Shown here in pieces: positions 38,543 through 52,238 of a stretch of 64,000 nt of DNA (position 1 is its first letter; every line of letters begins with the position of its first letter). A program made the translations under genes and the position numbers. This stretch comes from Mangifera indica (lineage: Eukaryota; Streptophyta; Magnoliopsida; Sapindales; Anacardiaceae): positions 3,410,001 through 3,474,000 of the forward strand of contig NC_058147.1 of the NCBI RefSeq assembly GCF_011075055.1, given 5' to 3'. A model generated the notes under the pieces. That model worked only from the letters and a program-made list of their open reading frames with translations. It had not been told where the DNA came from and ran no database searches.

Positions 38543-41500
38543 ATGGTAGCTGCAGTATCAACTACAATTAACAATTCCAAGCCAACTAGCCAAAATCGTG
38601 CCAGGCCACCTCTCTTACCTTCAGACTCCGACAATGCTCTTGCAAATCGACGGCCAAAATCGCGAGAAGTCACTTCTCGCTATCTTTCTTCCTCCTCGTC
38701 TTCGTCCTCTTCCACTTCATGTACAACATCGAGACGTTGCCCATCACCGTTAGTTTCAAGAGCAGCTTCATCGACGGCCATGATGACTCCAATTCCCTCA
38801 TCTCACTCTACAATCAAACGGTCCCAATCAGTAGAGCGGAGGCGGCCGGTAACTCCTCGTCCAAATAGTAATAATCCTTCTCTAGATTTGAGAACTGGCG
38901 AAATATCCGCGGCGCAAAAAATGTTGTTCACTTCGACGAGGAGTTTGTCGGTGTCTTTTCAAGGGGAGTCGTTTTCGCTTCAGGTAAGTAAAGCTAAACC
39001 AGCACCGTCTCCATCGCCAATTATTACCGTAAGGAAAGGCACGCCGGAGAGAAGGAAAGCGGTTACGCCAGCGAGAGGAACCGTGGATCATACGGAGAAT
39101 TCAAAACCAGAGCGCTGGCCTGGGAGATTAAGGCTGCCAAATTCCATGAGTAGAAGCGTGGATTTTACAGACGAGAGAAAGCAATTGAGTGGTGGATCTG
39201 GAGGCAATGTAGTTAGGGCATTACAGAATTCTATGGTTGATAATAACAACAGGACCTTATTTGAAACGAGATTGAGCACTGATTCGGCAAATGCCTTGCT
39301 GGAGAGGATACAAATGCAGAAGAAGAAAGACGACGTCCTTAACGGATCTGATGTTCGGTTTGATCTTGTAGCTTCTGACACCGAGAGTGTGTCTTCTGGT
39401 ACCAATTCCGAATCTCATGAAAGTAACGGTGTTGCTACTCAAGGGCAGCGTGGTCCACGTGGGATTGTAGTGCCAGCCAGGTTCTGGCATGAGACTAATA
39501 ACAGATTGCGGCGCCAGACTGACCCTGTTTCTCCTGTATCTAAGAATAATGGACTCAAAAGCTCTTCTACACCAAAGCTTGTTGCGACCAAGAAGTTTGG
39601 TATTGATAATCCTGTGTTGTCCCCCAAAGGCGTTCTTAACACCAGAGGACAGGTATCGCCTCTTAGAGGTGCAATTAGGCCTGCCTCGCCAAGTAAGGTA
39701 GCAACTTCTGCCACTTCTTCTCCTATGCGGGGAGCGAGCCCTTCCAGAATAAGGAATCTGGCGGCGGTTGGAGTGAGTAGTAATTTGAGCAATGTGAATA
39801 ACACACCTTCTATTTTGAGTTTTGCTGCTGATGTGAGGAGGGGGAAGATTGGGGAAAATCGGGTTGTTGATGCACATTTGCTGAGGTTATTTTATAATCG
39901 GTTGTTGCAATGGCGGTTTGCAAATGCCAGAGCTGATACTGCTCTGTCTGCCCAAAGTTGGAACGCAGAGGTATATTCCTGAGCTCTAAACAACTTGTTT
40001 TGAGTTTTTTATTGAATTACTTGTTATGTATAATGAGTTTTTATACCGAATTAATTGTAATGTTCAGTTTGAAGAGTGTTATCACTTGATCCACGTCTCA
40101 TTATTTTGTTTTATCATTTGATTTTCTTCTCTTTACTCCCTGTTTTATTTTTTGGTAATTTCTGCTCTCTATTGCTTCTTTTGTTTTTAAGTTGGTCACT
40201 GTAGGTATTACTTCTGGCTACAAAGTGCAATGTAGTCATTGAAAGGAACATTTTGCTCATCTTTACCTGCAAAACATTACCATATCTGTGTTTTTGTGTT
40301 AGTAGTGGTGATAGGGATAAAAAGTAGTAAAATTATAATTATCATTTTTTTTTTTTATGAGACCAAATTGGTCTTGGTTTTCTGCCTAAAGTTTAGAGTT
40401 TTGGAATTCTCTCGCAACCTCTTATCTAATCAGTTTCCTGATTACGAAACCTTTTGGTGCTTTACATTATTCCTCAGTTTTGAACCCAATGTTTAAAATT
40501 TGGGAACTTTGTTTTGTAAAAGAAGAGGGTGGGTATCTGAGGAGAGATGGGAAAGAGTTGTGCTGGTGGTCAAAACAGCTGAGCTTCTTGACGGTCAAGG
40601 TTTTTTTTTTTTGCAGAAAAAATGCTTGATCAAGGATTTTACTAAGGGATAGAATATGAAATTAGCCACAGTCATGTTTCCTGGTTATATGGCATGATTA
40701 AAGTTGTTGATAGTTTTGCATTAGTTGGTGGAAAATAATGACATTTTAAATACCTTGCTGTAAGAATATTCTTTCGGGAGACATATGGACTGATTATATG
40801 TTGTCAAATTAAAAAATTGACTGGGGGTGGTTTTTTAACGAGGAAGTGGGAGCAAAAAAGAGTAGAAAAGAGAGAAATCTGAAAGTTGAACCACAACAGA
40901 AGCAAACCATGAAAAAATTATACTTGTATAAAGAGAGAGTGAACTTGTGTGCTAATTTGAAAAGTGGCCAATAAGAGTAACTGATCCAAAACAGTTGCTG
41001 CTAAGTAAAAGAGATTTATGACCATTTTGAATACATAAAGATGATAATTTATAATTGAGTGCTGGTTTAATAAGTTAGATGTGATATTTTGGGATATTGG
41101 TCATTTTTATATTGGTGATGAATGCATGAGTAGTTGCTGTTATGGCTTTTTGGGGATTGTTTGTGTAAGCTCTTTAAATTGAAGGATATATGCTGAAAAC
41201 AGTAGTCTTACTGTTATTGCGGCAGGTAGACAGGGTATTAAATTGAATTTTTTAGTGGTGTTATCAGGGTGAAGAGCAACTTGGGAGAAAGTGAGAAGTG
41301 GGCTGCCGTGTTTATGTGTTGTCCATGCTGAATATCTAAGTAGAAAATAAGGATTGGTGGTTGTTAGGGTTGTGGTAAATTTTTGGTTCTTTTCCTTACA
41401 GGAGCAAACTTACCTGTTCATCGACACCCAATTTCTCATTGAAGATTCTTATTGCGTTTCCATCTTTGGGAAAAATGAGACCTATTAGCAGGCTGCTACC

Positions 41501-44426
41501 TTTTCACTTTGCTACTATGTGCATGTTCCCTGCTATTAGATGCTAACCTGAGATTTCTGTATAGAATTATACCTGCGTTGTCTATGGACGTCATATTCTG
41601 TGTTTCTGTTACCTTTTTTCTTCAAAAAATGCAAACCTTCATGCACTGTCCCCACACTAATTGAACACTTGCACAAACAGATTTTATTTATTTATTGATC
41701 CTGCTATATGCATGAACAGGTTTTATGTATTTAGAATTAATCTTTATGATAATCTTACCTGTGCTTAAGAGGATTCTTTTTCCTTAAATTTGCCTTTTTT
41801 CTCAGAAAAGCCTTTACAATGCATGGATAAGTATGTCAAAGCTGCGCGAATCTGTTAGAGCCAAAAGAATCGAGTTGCAGTTGCTACGGCAAAATTTGAA
41901 GCTAGCATCCATCCTCAAGGGACAGGTAACATTAGCTGTGTTCAGTTTATGTTTATCGAGGAGTTTAAGTTGATACTGCTAGTGTATTTTTACTTTGGCT
42001 GTTTACTTGTCCTATGTGACCAATTGCAGATGATGTATTTGGAAGAATCATCGCTTATGGAACGGGATTACTCCGGTTCTTTGTTGGGGGCTATTGAAGC
42101 TTTGAGGGCTAGTACACTTCGCCTTCCTGTTGTTGGAGGGGCAAGAGTATGCATTTCTTGATTTCTCATTTCTTCTTTAAACTTTGGATTCTTCAGTGCT
42201 GCACCCACATATATATTTGACTCCACATATACAGGCTGATGTCCAAAACGTGAAGGATGCTATTTCCTCAGCAGTTGATGTGATGCAGGCAATGGCTTCC
42301 TCAATATGCTTATTGTTATCAAAGGTAATCATTTTCTTTCTTTTTGTTTGTTGTCTACTTTACCAATGATTGTCATGAACTGTAAAGCTTTTTTTCAAAT
42401 ACTGTTACTTTCCACGGGGACTGTTGAAAAACTTGTTACTTTTTTAAATGAACCATCAAGACTTTAAAAATTTGCAATGATGATTTTCTACTCTTGAACG
42501 TGGAACCCAATTCTTTGGTTCAAAATCATTCCATTTTCCAAATTATAATGGATTTGGCTTTGTATAGTCTTTGGTGTCATGTGGCATCTGACTCAGGTTT
42601 CTACTATACAGTACCCATGTACTTTGAAAAGTTTCTATTATTTATCTTCCTTACAAGTCTTTCCAAGGATTAGCTAAGTTACTGAGAAGGTAATATTACC
42701 ACCCTAGTAACTGCTCATGCCTTAGACTCTTTAGAGTTGCTTTAAATAATTTCGTATTGATGAAAACAATTTCATGTTTACTCTTCTTCTGGGTTCAAAA
42801 ATTTGAATATTTTAAATAACATATGGTGGTTTATGCCATTAAATGAGGGAGCAACAAGAATTTTGGATGTGGTAATATGCTTTTCTTATTTGAGAGCATG
42901 AATATATCCTGTTTAAATTATCTAGGTTCCTCGTTCAAGAATTTAATTAGGGACAACTCTTTGTCACTGGCCCTGTAAGTTTACTTGACCATTTTAAACC
43001 ATCAGATGTGGCCAACAAGCACTGTTAACCACCATGTCGTTCTGTTAGATAACACTAGCTAAAAAAATTGGAAAACTGGGTGTATAACTGACAGAGGCAT
43101 GCTAGGAGCTATTGCTTCACTGACTTTGTTTTTCTATAGGAACATGTACTATCATTTTTTATTTTGTTTTGTCGATGTAATCCATTAAACATGAAACCCA
43201 TTCTTTTTCTATTTGATATTGAACTTCCTTATTCAACTTCTCACACTGCAGGAAAAAGATCTTTTTCACATTCTTTGCAACTGAAAATACCCGTGCATAC
43301 TCTACATCACGAATTCCAAATTCACCTAGAAACCTCTCCAATCCAAGAAAATTAACAACTCTCATTTTAGGATACAATCAAATTAATTTTTTTCTTTGTT
43401 TAGAATACCAAGCCTCTAAGATTTGTCGAAATTTTGGTTCTTGTCTACAAGTTTTATGTAAAATGATTGAAAGAGGGACTTCTAATGCTTGGAAGATTAA
43501 AGGTTGGGAGTAAAGTGAAAGTCGATCGTACCTTGTTGTTCAATGGAAGATAGAATTCATGTAAAATGGTACTTGTAAAGAATTTGAGTGCTTGTGTGTC
43601 TAGACTTAGGGTTGTTGTGTAGGTGTTTGGCAATAGTATGGGCAGAGAAAATCGAGAGAGATAGAAATATCATGACTTGGATACGAATATGATACCTCCA
43701 ATGGTCTTCTAGGTCAGTTGGATTTTATGATACTGGGTTGGCAACATACTGGGTTATTTAGGACCATTGGATGGGCCGAAGAAAAGTGTAGAGTATCCAC
43801 CCAATGGTCTTCTAGTTGCATGTTTGCTAATTTATTTCCCACCTCCGTGTAATTGCAAACGAGAAAAATAATTGTATTACTGCCTGTCAATTCAGATTGT
43901 TCAGACTTATCCACCACATTCTAACCTGCTATTGTGTATAATAGCTGGGCTTACTTTTTCTTCTTTATCTGCTATTTGCATCTTTGTGACTGATATATTG
44001 GCAGACAAGGGTTAAATCAATCATCATGTATGTCAAAATTATTGCACCCTTTATCATTCTGTATCTGACGCCCAGATTTGTTTGTCATTGATAGGCCGGG
44101 GAAGTTAATTCTTTGGTGACTGAACTTGCCAGTGTAAGTGCAAAAGAACATGCTTTGCTTAGTCACTGCAAAGATCTCTTGTCAGCAATTGCAGCCATGC
44201 AGGTTAATTATCTTTATCTGATTTATGATTTGAAAGGATTTACTCTTAGTGGATCGGCATTAAACTTTTCATCTATAGGGTATTTGCTTCGAGTTAAACG
44301 GTCTTGAAATTCTTTTGCCTCTATCTGAAAAATGAATGTTTCAATTACCAGGTGAAGGAATGTAGTATGAGAACACATATCTTACAACTGGAACGTATAC
44401 CTTCAAGCCTGACAACCAAATTGTAA
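38543..44426 (+). CDS. QWRF2: QWRF motif-containing protein (QWRF2-like, augmin-related)
   Basis: Six exons (38543-39970, 41806-41925, 42030-42146, 42235-42324, 44095-44202, 44352-44426) encode 645 residues. A long basic, Ser/Pro/Arg-rich disordered N-terminal region (with a serine run near 49-57 and SQSVERRRPVTP) is followed by the family core: LLQWRFANARAD with QWRF at 456-459, then a helical domain (LYNAWISMSKLRESVRAKRI through VKECSMRTHILQL). The family includes EDE1/AUG8, SCO3 and QWRF1/2, which bind microtubules, AUG8-type members as the plant form of augmin subunit 8. The start MVAAVSTT matches, from memory, Arabidopsis QWRF2, which works with QWRF1 in flower organ growth. Introns 1 and 4 are about 1.8 kb each, and the small frames inside them are not exons. 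Confidence 0.95.
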
Positions 44427-45378
44427 AGCTTACATACTAACGTGACTTAAAAACCCCCATTTGTCCTTGGAATTACGGATCCGGAGCCAATAAGGTATTG
44501 AGTGATTGTTGTGGCTTTTAAAAAGCAGAAGAGTGCTTATCTGACCTTTGTTCTCACACTTCAAAGGTTAACTATATTAGGTATATTTTGTTTGCATAGG
44601 TTGCGGTCTTTCTCATAGTCAAAATTTGTATACATTTTACCTTTTTTCTATAGGCCACAGGAGAAAGTATATGTAAATATGTGTAATGATTTCCACTAAT
44701 TTTCTATTATTCAATGGTTATTGTCAATGCATAAACATGGGATTGGGATCCACAGCATATGCTTTTAGACGCGGCGAGGCGAAGCAAATGGATTGAAATA
44801 GGACTTTGCCTTTTGTTTAAAAGAAAGAAAAAAGATAAAAAAAGAAAAAAGGTCGTGTTGTGGTTGATGCTGTGGAACCCACTTCTAGTGGAGGCTGACG
44901 TGCACCGCACCATTATGGGTCCCACTCTCCACCTCTGATTCCATCAATCCCCACTTGCTTTCTTCCTTGTTTCTTTCTTTCTCCATATTTATTCATTATT
45001 ATTATTATTATAACCTCATTCATTTGGAATCTCACCTCTTTTAAAGAAACTATTTTAATCTTTCCATTGACTCAATTATCCAATTCTTTTGTTATTTATG
45101 TACTTGGAAGACAATTCATATGATATATTTGTTTCTTTCTGTGTATGATCTTTGGTGAAATCGCCATGGAAGCTGACAATAATTAACACATCACTTTTTA
45201 TCAACGAACATCGGGAGTACGTTAACCTAAAAACTCGCCGGAAAATTCATTTCACCGGAGTAGCCAATCAAAATTACGTGGGCATCCATTTATTATCTTA
45301 TTTAATTTCCTCTTTATACTTCTACAAAAGCCGTCGTTTCTTAAGCATAAGAAACTCTATTTCAGTTATATTATTAAT
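44427..45378. other. Convergent 3' region, QWRF and LBD genes
   Basis: It holds the 3' ends of two converging genes. A purine-rich (AAAGAAAGAAAAAAG) tract near 44820-44850 and a short TTA microsatellite near 44996-45012 are the only notable features. Confidence 0.55.
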
Positions 45379-46118
45379 TCAAACAAACAGATTCAAAAGC
45401 TTCCTCTCTTGTTTCCCTGTTACCTCACTCTGGAGACTCGTCATCACAGATTCTTCAGAGTAAAACGACATCGTGTGTGCTCTCTGCCAACCCTTTCCTC
45501 TGCCTCGTTTCACCCCGCTGCCACCGAACCTGGGTGTCTGAGACAGATCAACGTCTGGAATCCGGTTATTATCCTTTCCGTCATGTATAATCAACGGCCT
45601 TGATTGGGCGTGGAAGCTCTTCACCATGAATGCATCCGTATAATAACTTCCAGAAGATTCATCACAGTTTGGCCTCAAAACTCCATTATGTCCCGATATC
45701 GGTCTCAGAGTTCCTCCAGCCAGCACGGTCTCCACCGCCGCCTGGCACAAGTGCCAGTTACCACTTGACAGTAAACCCACAGCTCCGTTCACCGGATTGA
45801 CTGTTCTCCCACACGCTTCAAACAATAAAGACTGAAACAAAGCTGAAAAAAAAGAGAGACAAAAAAAGTTAAAAGGAGTTGAAATTAAATATACAAGCAA
45901 AAATAAAGTATCTTAATATGTAAATATGTGTAACCTGGTCTTTGAGTTTCAGGAACGGCGGCGATGAAGGACAATAAATCGCTGCGGCCAAAAAACTTAG
46001 CGAGGAACAAGGTGGCGTTGCCTTGGGCTTCTGGGGAGTCTATCCACTGCAAACATGTTCTCAATATGCATGTCTCGCTGCACCCCTTTCGCAGAACTCT
46101 GCACCCGTTGCAGCTCAT
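45379..46118 (-). CDS. LOB-domain transcription factor, class II (LBD37/38/39-like)
   Basis: Two exons (46118-45935, 45842-45379) encode 215 residues. The LOB domain is complete in its class II form: a zinc-binding CX2CX6CX3C block (Cys3, Cys6, Cys13, Cys17 in [13 protein letters not shown]), a GAS block ([14 protein letters not shown] to [13 protein letters not shown]), and no leucine-zipper-like coiled coil, as expected for class II. The C-terminus ends in KLLNLFV, which is shared by Arabidopsis LBD37, LBD38 and LBD39 (from memory). Those are nitrate-induced repressors of anthocyanin and nitrogen-response genes, acting in the nucleus. Intron 1 is at the usual class II position in the Pro-Ala junction after ETQRP. 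The gene is convergent with the QWRF gene. Confidence 0.95.
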
Positions 46119-49100
46119 GATTTCTCACCCTTAATCACTACCGTCCGATTTATAGACCAAAATTTCTTTCACTTGAAGTAAGTTTTACAAGTCCAAAACT
46201 AAGAAAAGCAGGGAGGACTGAGAGAGAGTAGGTGCTAAGTAAGAGTTTAAGAGCAGGAGAGCTGGGAAGAAATATAAAATGATTAACTATGGGTTGAGTT
46301 AAAGTAACTGTGGTTGAGCCAAGTTGATTTTTCACTGTGGGGTTTTTGACGGTGGGGTCTTTGGGTGTACGATGTGGGCGTGGATCGAGGGAATATCTTC
46401 CAAACTCTGGGCACGAGCGGCTCCGTGTTTCCGCTTCTCTTTTTTCTTCAAGCTGGACCGTTGGATTTTCAGTGTCTGATTGATGTTGACGGTTGGATAT
46501 GTTTCCTCCACTCCTTTTTCTGCTTCAATCTCTAAGATTAATAATAGTTACGTAACGTTTAATAAGACTAATAAATAAATAAATAAATAAGAGGACATTT
46601 TTTTCTTTTTATAAACAGAAAAACTCATTGGAGCAGGAGGCATGACGCCAATCACTTTGAATATGTAAAATTTTGGATATAACGAATATCTCTATAATTA
46701 TTGAATCAGATAAATTAAAGAGGTAAAATTAATTATATTAATTAAATAAAACTTTAAATATAATAATTATTTTATAATTATTAAATTTAATAAATTAATA
46801 ATTTAATTATAAAATATCAAAAAAGACTTGAATTGATATGATCTAAAGCTCCCTTTTTGGCTAGTCAAACTAGCCTTTTGGAAAGAAAGTCTTCCTCTTG
46901 CGCTATCCCATCACATCACATATGCCCCTCCCCATATTACCTGCTCAAGCCATCCTTAATTTAACAGTTCGCAGCTTACTAAATCTGAGAGAAGAATATT
47001 TTTATGTAAGTTTCTCGTGTTAATGCATGAACATTTCTGTCTACTCAATCAACTGGGAATCTGATGAAAAGGAAATCATTTCAAAACAAACTCCAAAACC
47101 CACCAACTCTATCAGCTCCTTTTTCCATTCTGCAACAAATGGAATTGCGACAGCTTTATTGTTAAGATTATGAATTGATTAGCTCAAGTGATGAAAGCCA
47201 AAAATAACATCTAATTCTTATCCATTCAGTCTACTATTTGCTGTTGCCCGCAACCGAAGTTGCATAGAATTAAGGACAGAGAGCTGATATAACAGTGAAC
47301 AGAAGATAGGATACATGAAGCCACGAAATAAGGGCATGGCATGGGACAGGTGTGGAAAAGTTATCGAATTCTTTTCGTGAAAGATCTTTTTTTTTTCCTT
47401 TTATCTGTTTGATGGGCATCATGCTTTTGACGTATTTGTGTAAAGCTTTGGCACTGTTTTTGGAATTTAGTCGAATGGTCTTTGCTCGTACTTGATGATG
47501 AACATGAGAAAAAGGAATAATCATCACAAGAACGAACTTAAAAGCTATATATGTCAACATCTGTCAAACAGTCTCCCTCTCTTTTCCACTGTGCTAGATT
47601 CCCAATCTATGGTCATGCAGACATGATATCAGTTTTTATCATCTTCACAGCGGGACTAAGCCATTTTTGCACAAATTGGCTGAGAGGTGGAGCAGTTCTC
47701 GAAAAATGAAAAACAATTAGAGACGAACTGGATAAGTCCCAAACAGTGACTGAAGTGCATATAAAACAAGACTCAGGGGCCTGCAGCGTCAGAGACACAG
47801 AGATGAGCTTTGACATCATGTGATTTGTAACAGGAATATCTTTAGAAGTGCGTAATGTTGCAATAATTTTGCGTTCAGAGATTACAATCTAGCAACCCAA
47901 AAGCACCCTTGAACAACAGGTCCACCTGCTGCCCCCTAATTGAAATCGGTAGCTGATAAATCGTTTGCATTTTCTGCTGCAATACGATAAGTCGTCTAGA
48001 TAATATTATAACACAGAAAGACTGATGAATTGTACTCCTTGGAAGAAGCAGTAATTAGTAATTTACTACCAAATTCTGCAGACAAAAAGTGGTATAAAAT
48101 GGTAAGTTGACGGGTCTCCGATGGCACCTGGGAAAAGGGAAAAAAGGTAGAGAGAACTGCCCACAGGAACTTCTTTTTCGGCCAAATTGGGCTTCCCATT
48201 ACGTGGTCCAATTTGGGCCTTTGGTAATAATAATTAAAAAAGAGAATTTCACTTCACACGCTATCGGCAAAAGAAACAAGAATTATTTCCATTTCCACCG
48301 AAAGGCTTTTGTTTATGGTCCCAAATCCAATAATTTTAATATGTAGAGACAACAACTTTATTCCCAAGGTTTCTCACTATCCTTTAGTAATTCCTTTAGC
48401 TTCACAAATATGTGATTTACTAATCAACAATTTTTGGTGGGTAGACCAAGTAAGGTAAAAGGGTAAAATTATTCTCTTGAGATCTCTTACAGTTTTGAAG
48501 TTGTGGGTCCAGAACCATATCAATCAGGACAACATTGTCATTGCTCAAAATATCTACAAGAATGAAGGCCTAGTGTTACAAGTCCAGAGTTTGACAGGCA
48601 TCTCATCTGTACCCTTGAACGAACCCAAAAGCATTTGCATAAAACATTACGGGTATGTACAATTCAATTTGATGCAATTTAAAAATTTTATCAAACTAAA
48701 CTAAAAAATAGTTTAAGAAAATTTTAAATTGAATCAAATTAAATTGAGAAAATATACTTTAATTTAGTTTAAATTATAGTTTAAACTTATTAAAATCAAG
48801 ATATTATTTTTTTGGCTTTTCTAAACGGAAGGATTTCAGATGAAATAGCAAAACAATCTAGACTAAGAAATCAATTTGAATAAATCAGGGGTGTTTTTGT
48901 GATTTTTTTTCATTCAGCTACTTTGTCTTGGTAAAAGGAGTTCATCTATAGATTCAATGTTTGACTTTTATTTCTTTAATTTATTACTCTGCCCACCAAT
49001 CTAGAACGCCGTCTTGGTCATATGATGCAAAGAACTTGGAGGAAGAGAAGGTTCCTATGAAGATGTGATGTTCGGTAAGAAATTAAACTGCTTGCCTCTC

Positions 49101-49194
49101 AGAAATTTGACAAGCCGTGTACGGATTTATTCTGAAATATATTTGGGAAGGAATCCGATCTCGTCCAGCAACTTTAACAATCACGAGCCGTTGT

Positions 49195-49525
49195 CAATAA
49201 AATAAATATATTAGATAATATAAAAATAATTTAATTATTATTTTAAAAATTATCAATATAATTTTAATTTTATTATAACTATATTTTTATTTATTAATTT
49301 TTTTAAAAAATAATCTTATTTTCAATTAATACAATAAATAATATTAAAAATATCTTAAAATAATATATTAATATTTTTTATTACCTTTAATTAAATATAA
49401 TAATTAATTATATTTATCTAATTTTATTAAATATAATAATAATAATAATAATTTATACATAATAATCTTCAAAATAATTTTTTAATTTAAATAATAAAAC
49501 ATTCTCTAAATCAAACACATATAAA
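49195..49525. mobile_element. Decayed Tourist-like MITE, copy 3
   Basis: Shares, in the orientation of the 6795-7276 copy, the stretches TTATTACCTTTAATTAAATA, TTTATACATAATAATCTTC and TAAATCAAACACAT near its right end. The left terminus is not preserved. It is old and AT-drifted. Confidence 0.55.
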
Positions 49526-49618
49526 TTATAAATTAACCTCATTTAAAGGGTCTAACTTACTATAGCTTATATTTTAGGGATTATGCTATAAAACTAGAGT
49601 AGAAGATTTACTCTTATA

Positions 49619-49941
49619 TAGAGTTAGATTAGAACTAAGTTTGTTCAAGTTCGAACTCGAGCCCGAAAATTTAATATTTTTTAGCTTAAATTTGAGCTCG
49701 AGTTTTAGAGTGTTCAATTTGTCAAACTCGTTAATTTAAAATTTTTAATATAAAATTATATCATTTTGACTAATATATATTAAAACAATATCATTTTAAT
49801 AGCGAACGAACTGTAAGTTCAATTTGAGTTTGACTTCAAACCAAATTCAAACTTGCCTCTTTTAAAATGAGTTAAACTCAAGCTTATTTGAAACAAGTTT
49901 GATGAGCGTAAATCTAAATTTAGTTCGACTCAAATAATAGA
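49619..49941. mobile_element. Decayed hAT-like MITE, third copy
   Basis: Contains TTCAAGTTCGAACTCGAGCC on the left, the AATATATATTAAAACAATAT core, and TTAAACTCAAGCTTATTTG on the right, all corresponding to segments of 27380-27698. Ends are eroded. Confidence 0.5.
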
Positions 49942-51967
49942 GTTTTTGCAACAAGATGACTCGTATTATATTTGAAAATCTTACGAACACAAAGAAATTC
50001 CAATTTCCAAACAAAAAATCACCAATTTGCAAACAGAATTTTGTTCTGATTGGATCGCAGGCTTAATAGAAAGTGTTAATTGGTTGTCTTTTTAGAGTTT
50101 AGCCATGAATTTTACATGTATAGATAACAAATTTAGTTCACCGATATTGTGCTTTTTTTCTCTGTGTGTGTAAAAAATAATTTAGATTACACTATATTTT
50201 TTATAGATAAAAAAAGATTTGATATGAAAATCGATAAAGTCTTATAGTAAATATGATTTACCCAATAAGTATGATCAAACTTACTAAGTCTTGACAAAGT
50301 AAGATTAAATGATAATTTTTATTAGATTAATATAGTATAACTACAGTTATTTTAATACATGAAATTGTTTAATGTAAGATAATTTAATGTAACAAATACA
50401 GTTTTTGTTTATTTAGCATAACTGTACTTGATGAATTAAAACATATATAAAGATGTCAATGTGTTTAGTATTTATCATGATTTAATTCAACTCTAAATTT
50501 TATAAATATAACATCGGTTTAAATTTAAATTTTTTTAATATTTTACCAGTTTTATTAACTTTTCGATGATGATTTGTGGAGACTTTGTGATCCCACTTTC
50601 TGATCTAAAGTCAATCAGCCGACCACCTAATTAATCATTGATCAATATTGTTAATTAGTTAAATAATACAAGAGAAACAACCAGTAAGAAGCCGGTGTTG
50701 CAGCCATCAAGTTGAGGGGCAGATAGAGTTAGTTGACAGGTATAATATCCTGTATGCCCAATTAATTGAGATGGTGTGATCTGTCTGGCTAATATTTTTC
50801 ACCTTCAATTGCCATTTCTTATTATCTCACTGGGTGGCCCGACCTTTTCCAATTCAACGCGGCTTCAGAATTTGCCCTTACAAAGCAGTTGACTTATTTA
50901 TTCACAAGTTGTAGCATGGGAAAAACTGAGAAAGTATAAATTTTTGCTCGAATAATAATATATTATGATATGATTAGATATTATTTTATTTTTAATTTAA
51001 AAATTATCTAATTATATAATAATATATTATTATTTATATATATTTATTATTTATATGTATAATTTTATTATTTATTTATTTATTTTTCCTTTGGTGTAAT
51101 AATTTTGTACAAATTTTTTATATACTTTTTGTTGCAATATTATAATTTGGAGTAAATTACTGTCAAAACCTAAAAAATACTACCCAACACTTCATTTTAT
51201 AAGAAATAATTAGTGGTAGAAGATAAAAAATGTCATTTCATACTCCAAAATTTTGAAATAAGAAAATTAAAAAAATCGGCATCACATTATAAAAAGTGTT
51301 ATTTAATCGGAATTGTACTAGACAAGTGTGATTCTAAATGATCACACCCCTCTTAATGCAATTTTAATAAAATCACACTTTGAAATAAAAAGATTACGAT
51401 AGAATTATATATGAAAATTTATAATATCGATTGAAAATACATTAACCAAGTATGGTTGTGTCAGGTAGAATCACACCTCCCCAGTTTGATTTTGGCACTC
51501 CAATAACCATAATTACATTTGTAATTATTGTATTTTTACAAATAATAAAATTATATATATCTATTTTATTTTTAATTTAAAATTATTTAATAATATAATA
51601 ATATATTTAAATATATATATTTATTTATGTATTTAAAATATAAATATATAATTTTGTTGAAAGTGAGAACTTAGGGTAGATGGTTTCGCGTGGATGAGCT
51701 TTGGAGAAGAGTTTGCCAACCAAATACAGCGCTATTTCTTTATAATGTCCTTTAATTTTCAAGAGTCTTGGATAGTAGTTAGCGTCTTAGCTGTAGACAC
51801 ACCGAAAGTGCGCACCAAAATCACAATCAGGAGGAAGCATTAATGACATATTACCGGAAGAATATAGCATAAGGAGACTAGCTTTTATAGACCCATCTGT
51901 TCGTGTATCATATTCATATGCTTCTCTTCTCCTTAGTTAAATACCCAGTTGAATGATAATCATGTCA

Positions 51968-52238
51968 GTCGAAAAGACTTATTCTGACCTAATGTTCGAT
52001 ATATTTTTAAGTTGATATTTATTAATTTAAAAAAATTTAAAAATTTATTTATTTACAAATTAATATATAAATTTATAAGAATATGAAAAACTATTAAAGA
52101 AATACCAATTTTATTTATAAAATTTAATTAATTTGGTTAATTTTAATAACTTATAAATTAATATATAAATTTTTAATAATTAACAAATACCAATTTAAAA
52201 ATGTAAAAACCTTTGCGTGGGAATAAGTCCTTTTAGCC
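51968..52238. mobile_element. Small Mutator-like TIR element, copy C
   Basis: About 270 bp with left end GTCGAAAAGACTTATTCTGA and inverted right end GGCTAAAAGGACTTATTCCC, matching the termini of the 54431-55112 element. No credible target duplication could be read. Confidence 0.55.

Noticed and set aside
39257..39877. 206-codon - strand frame inside QWRF exon 1
   Set aside because: It is antisense to a well-supported coding exon and has no recognisable domain.
43164..43355. Open frame in QWRF intron 4
   Set aside because: The flanking exons join in phase without it, and the sequence has no similarity to the QWRF helical domain.
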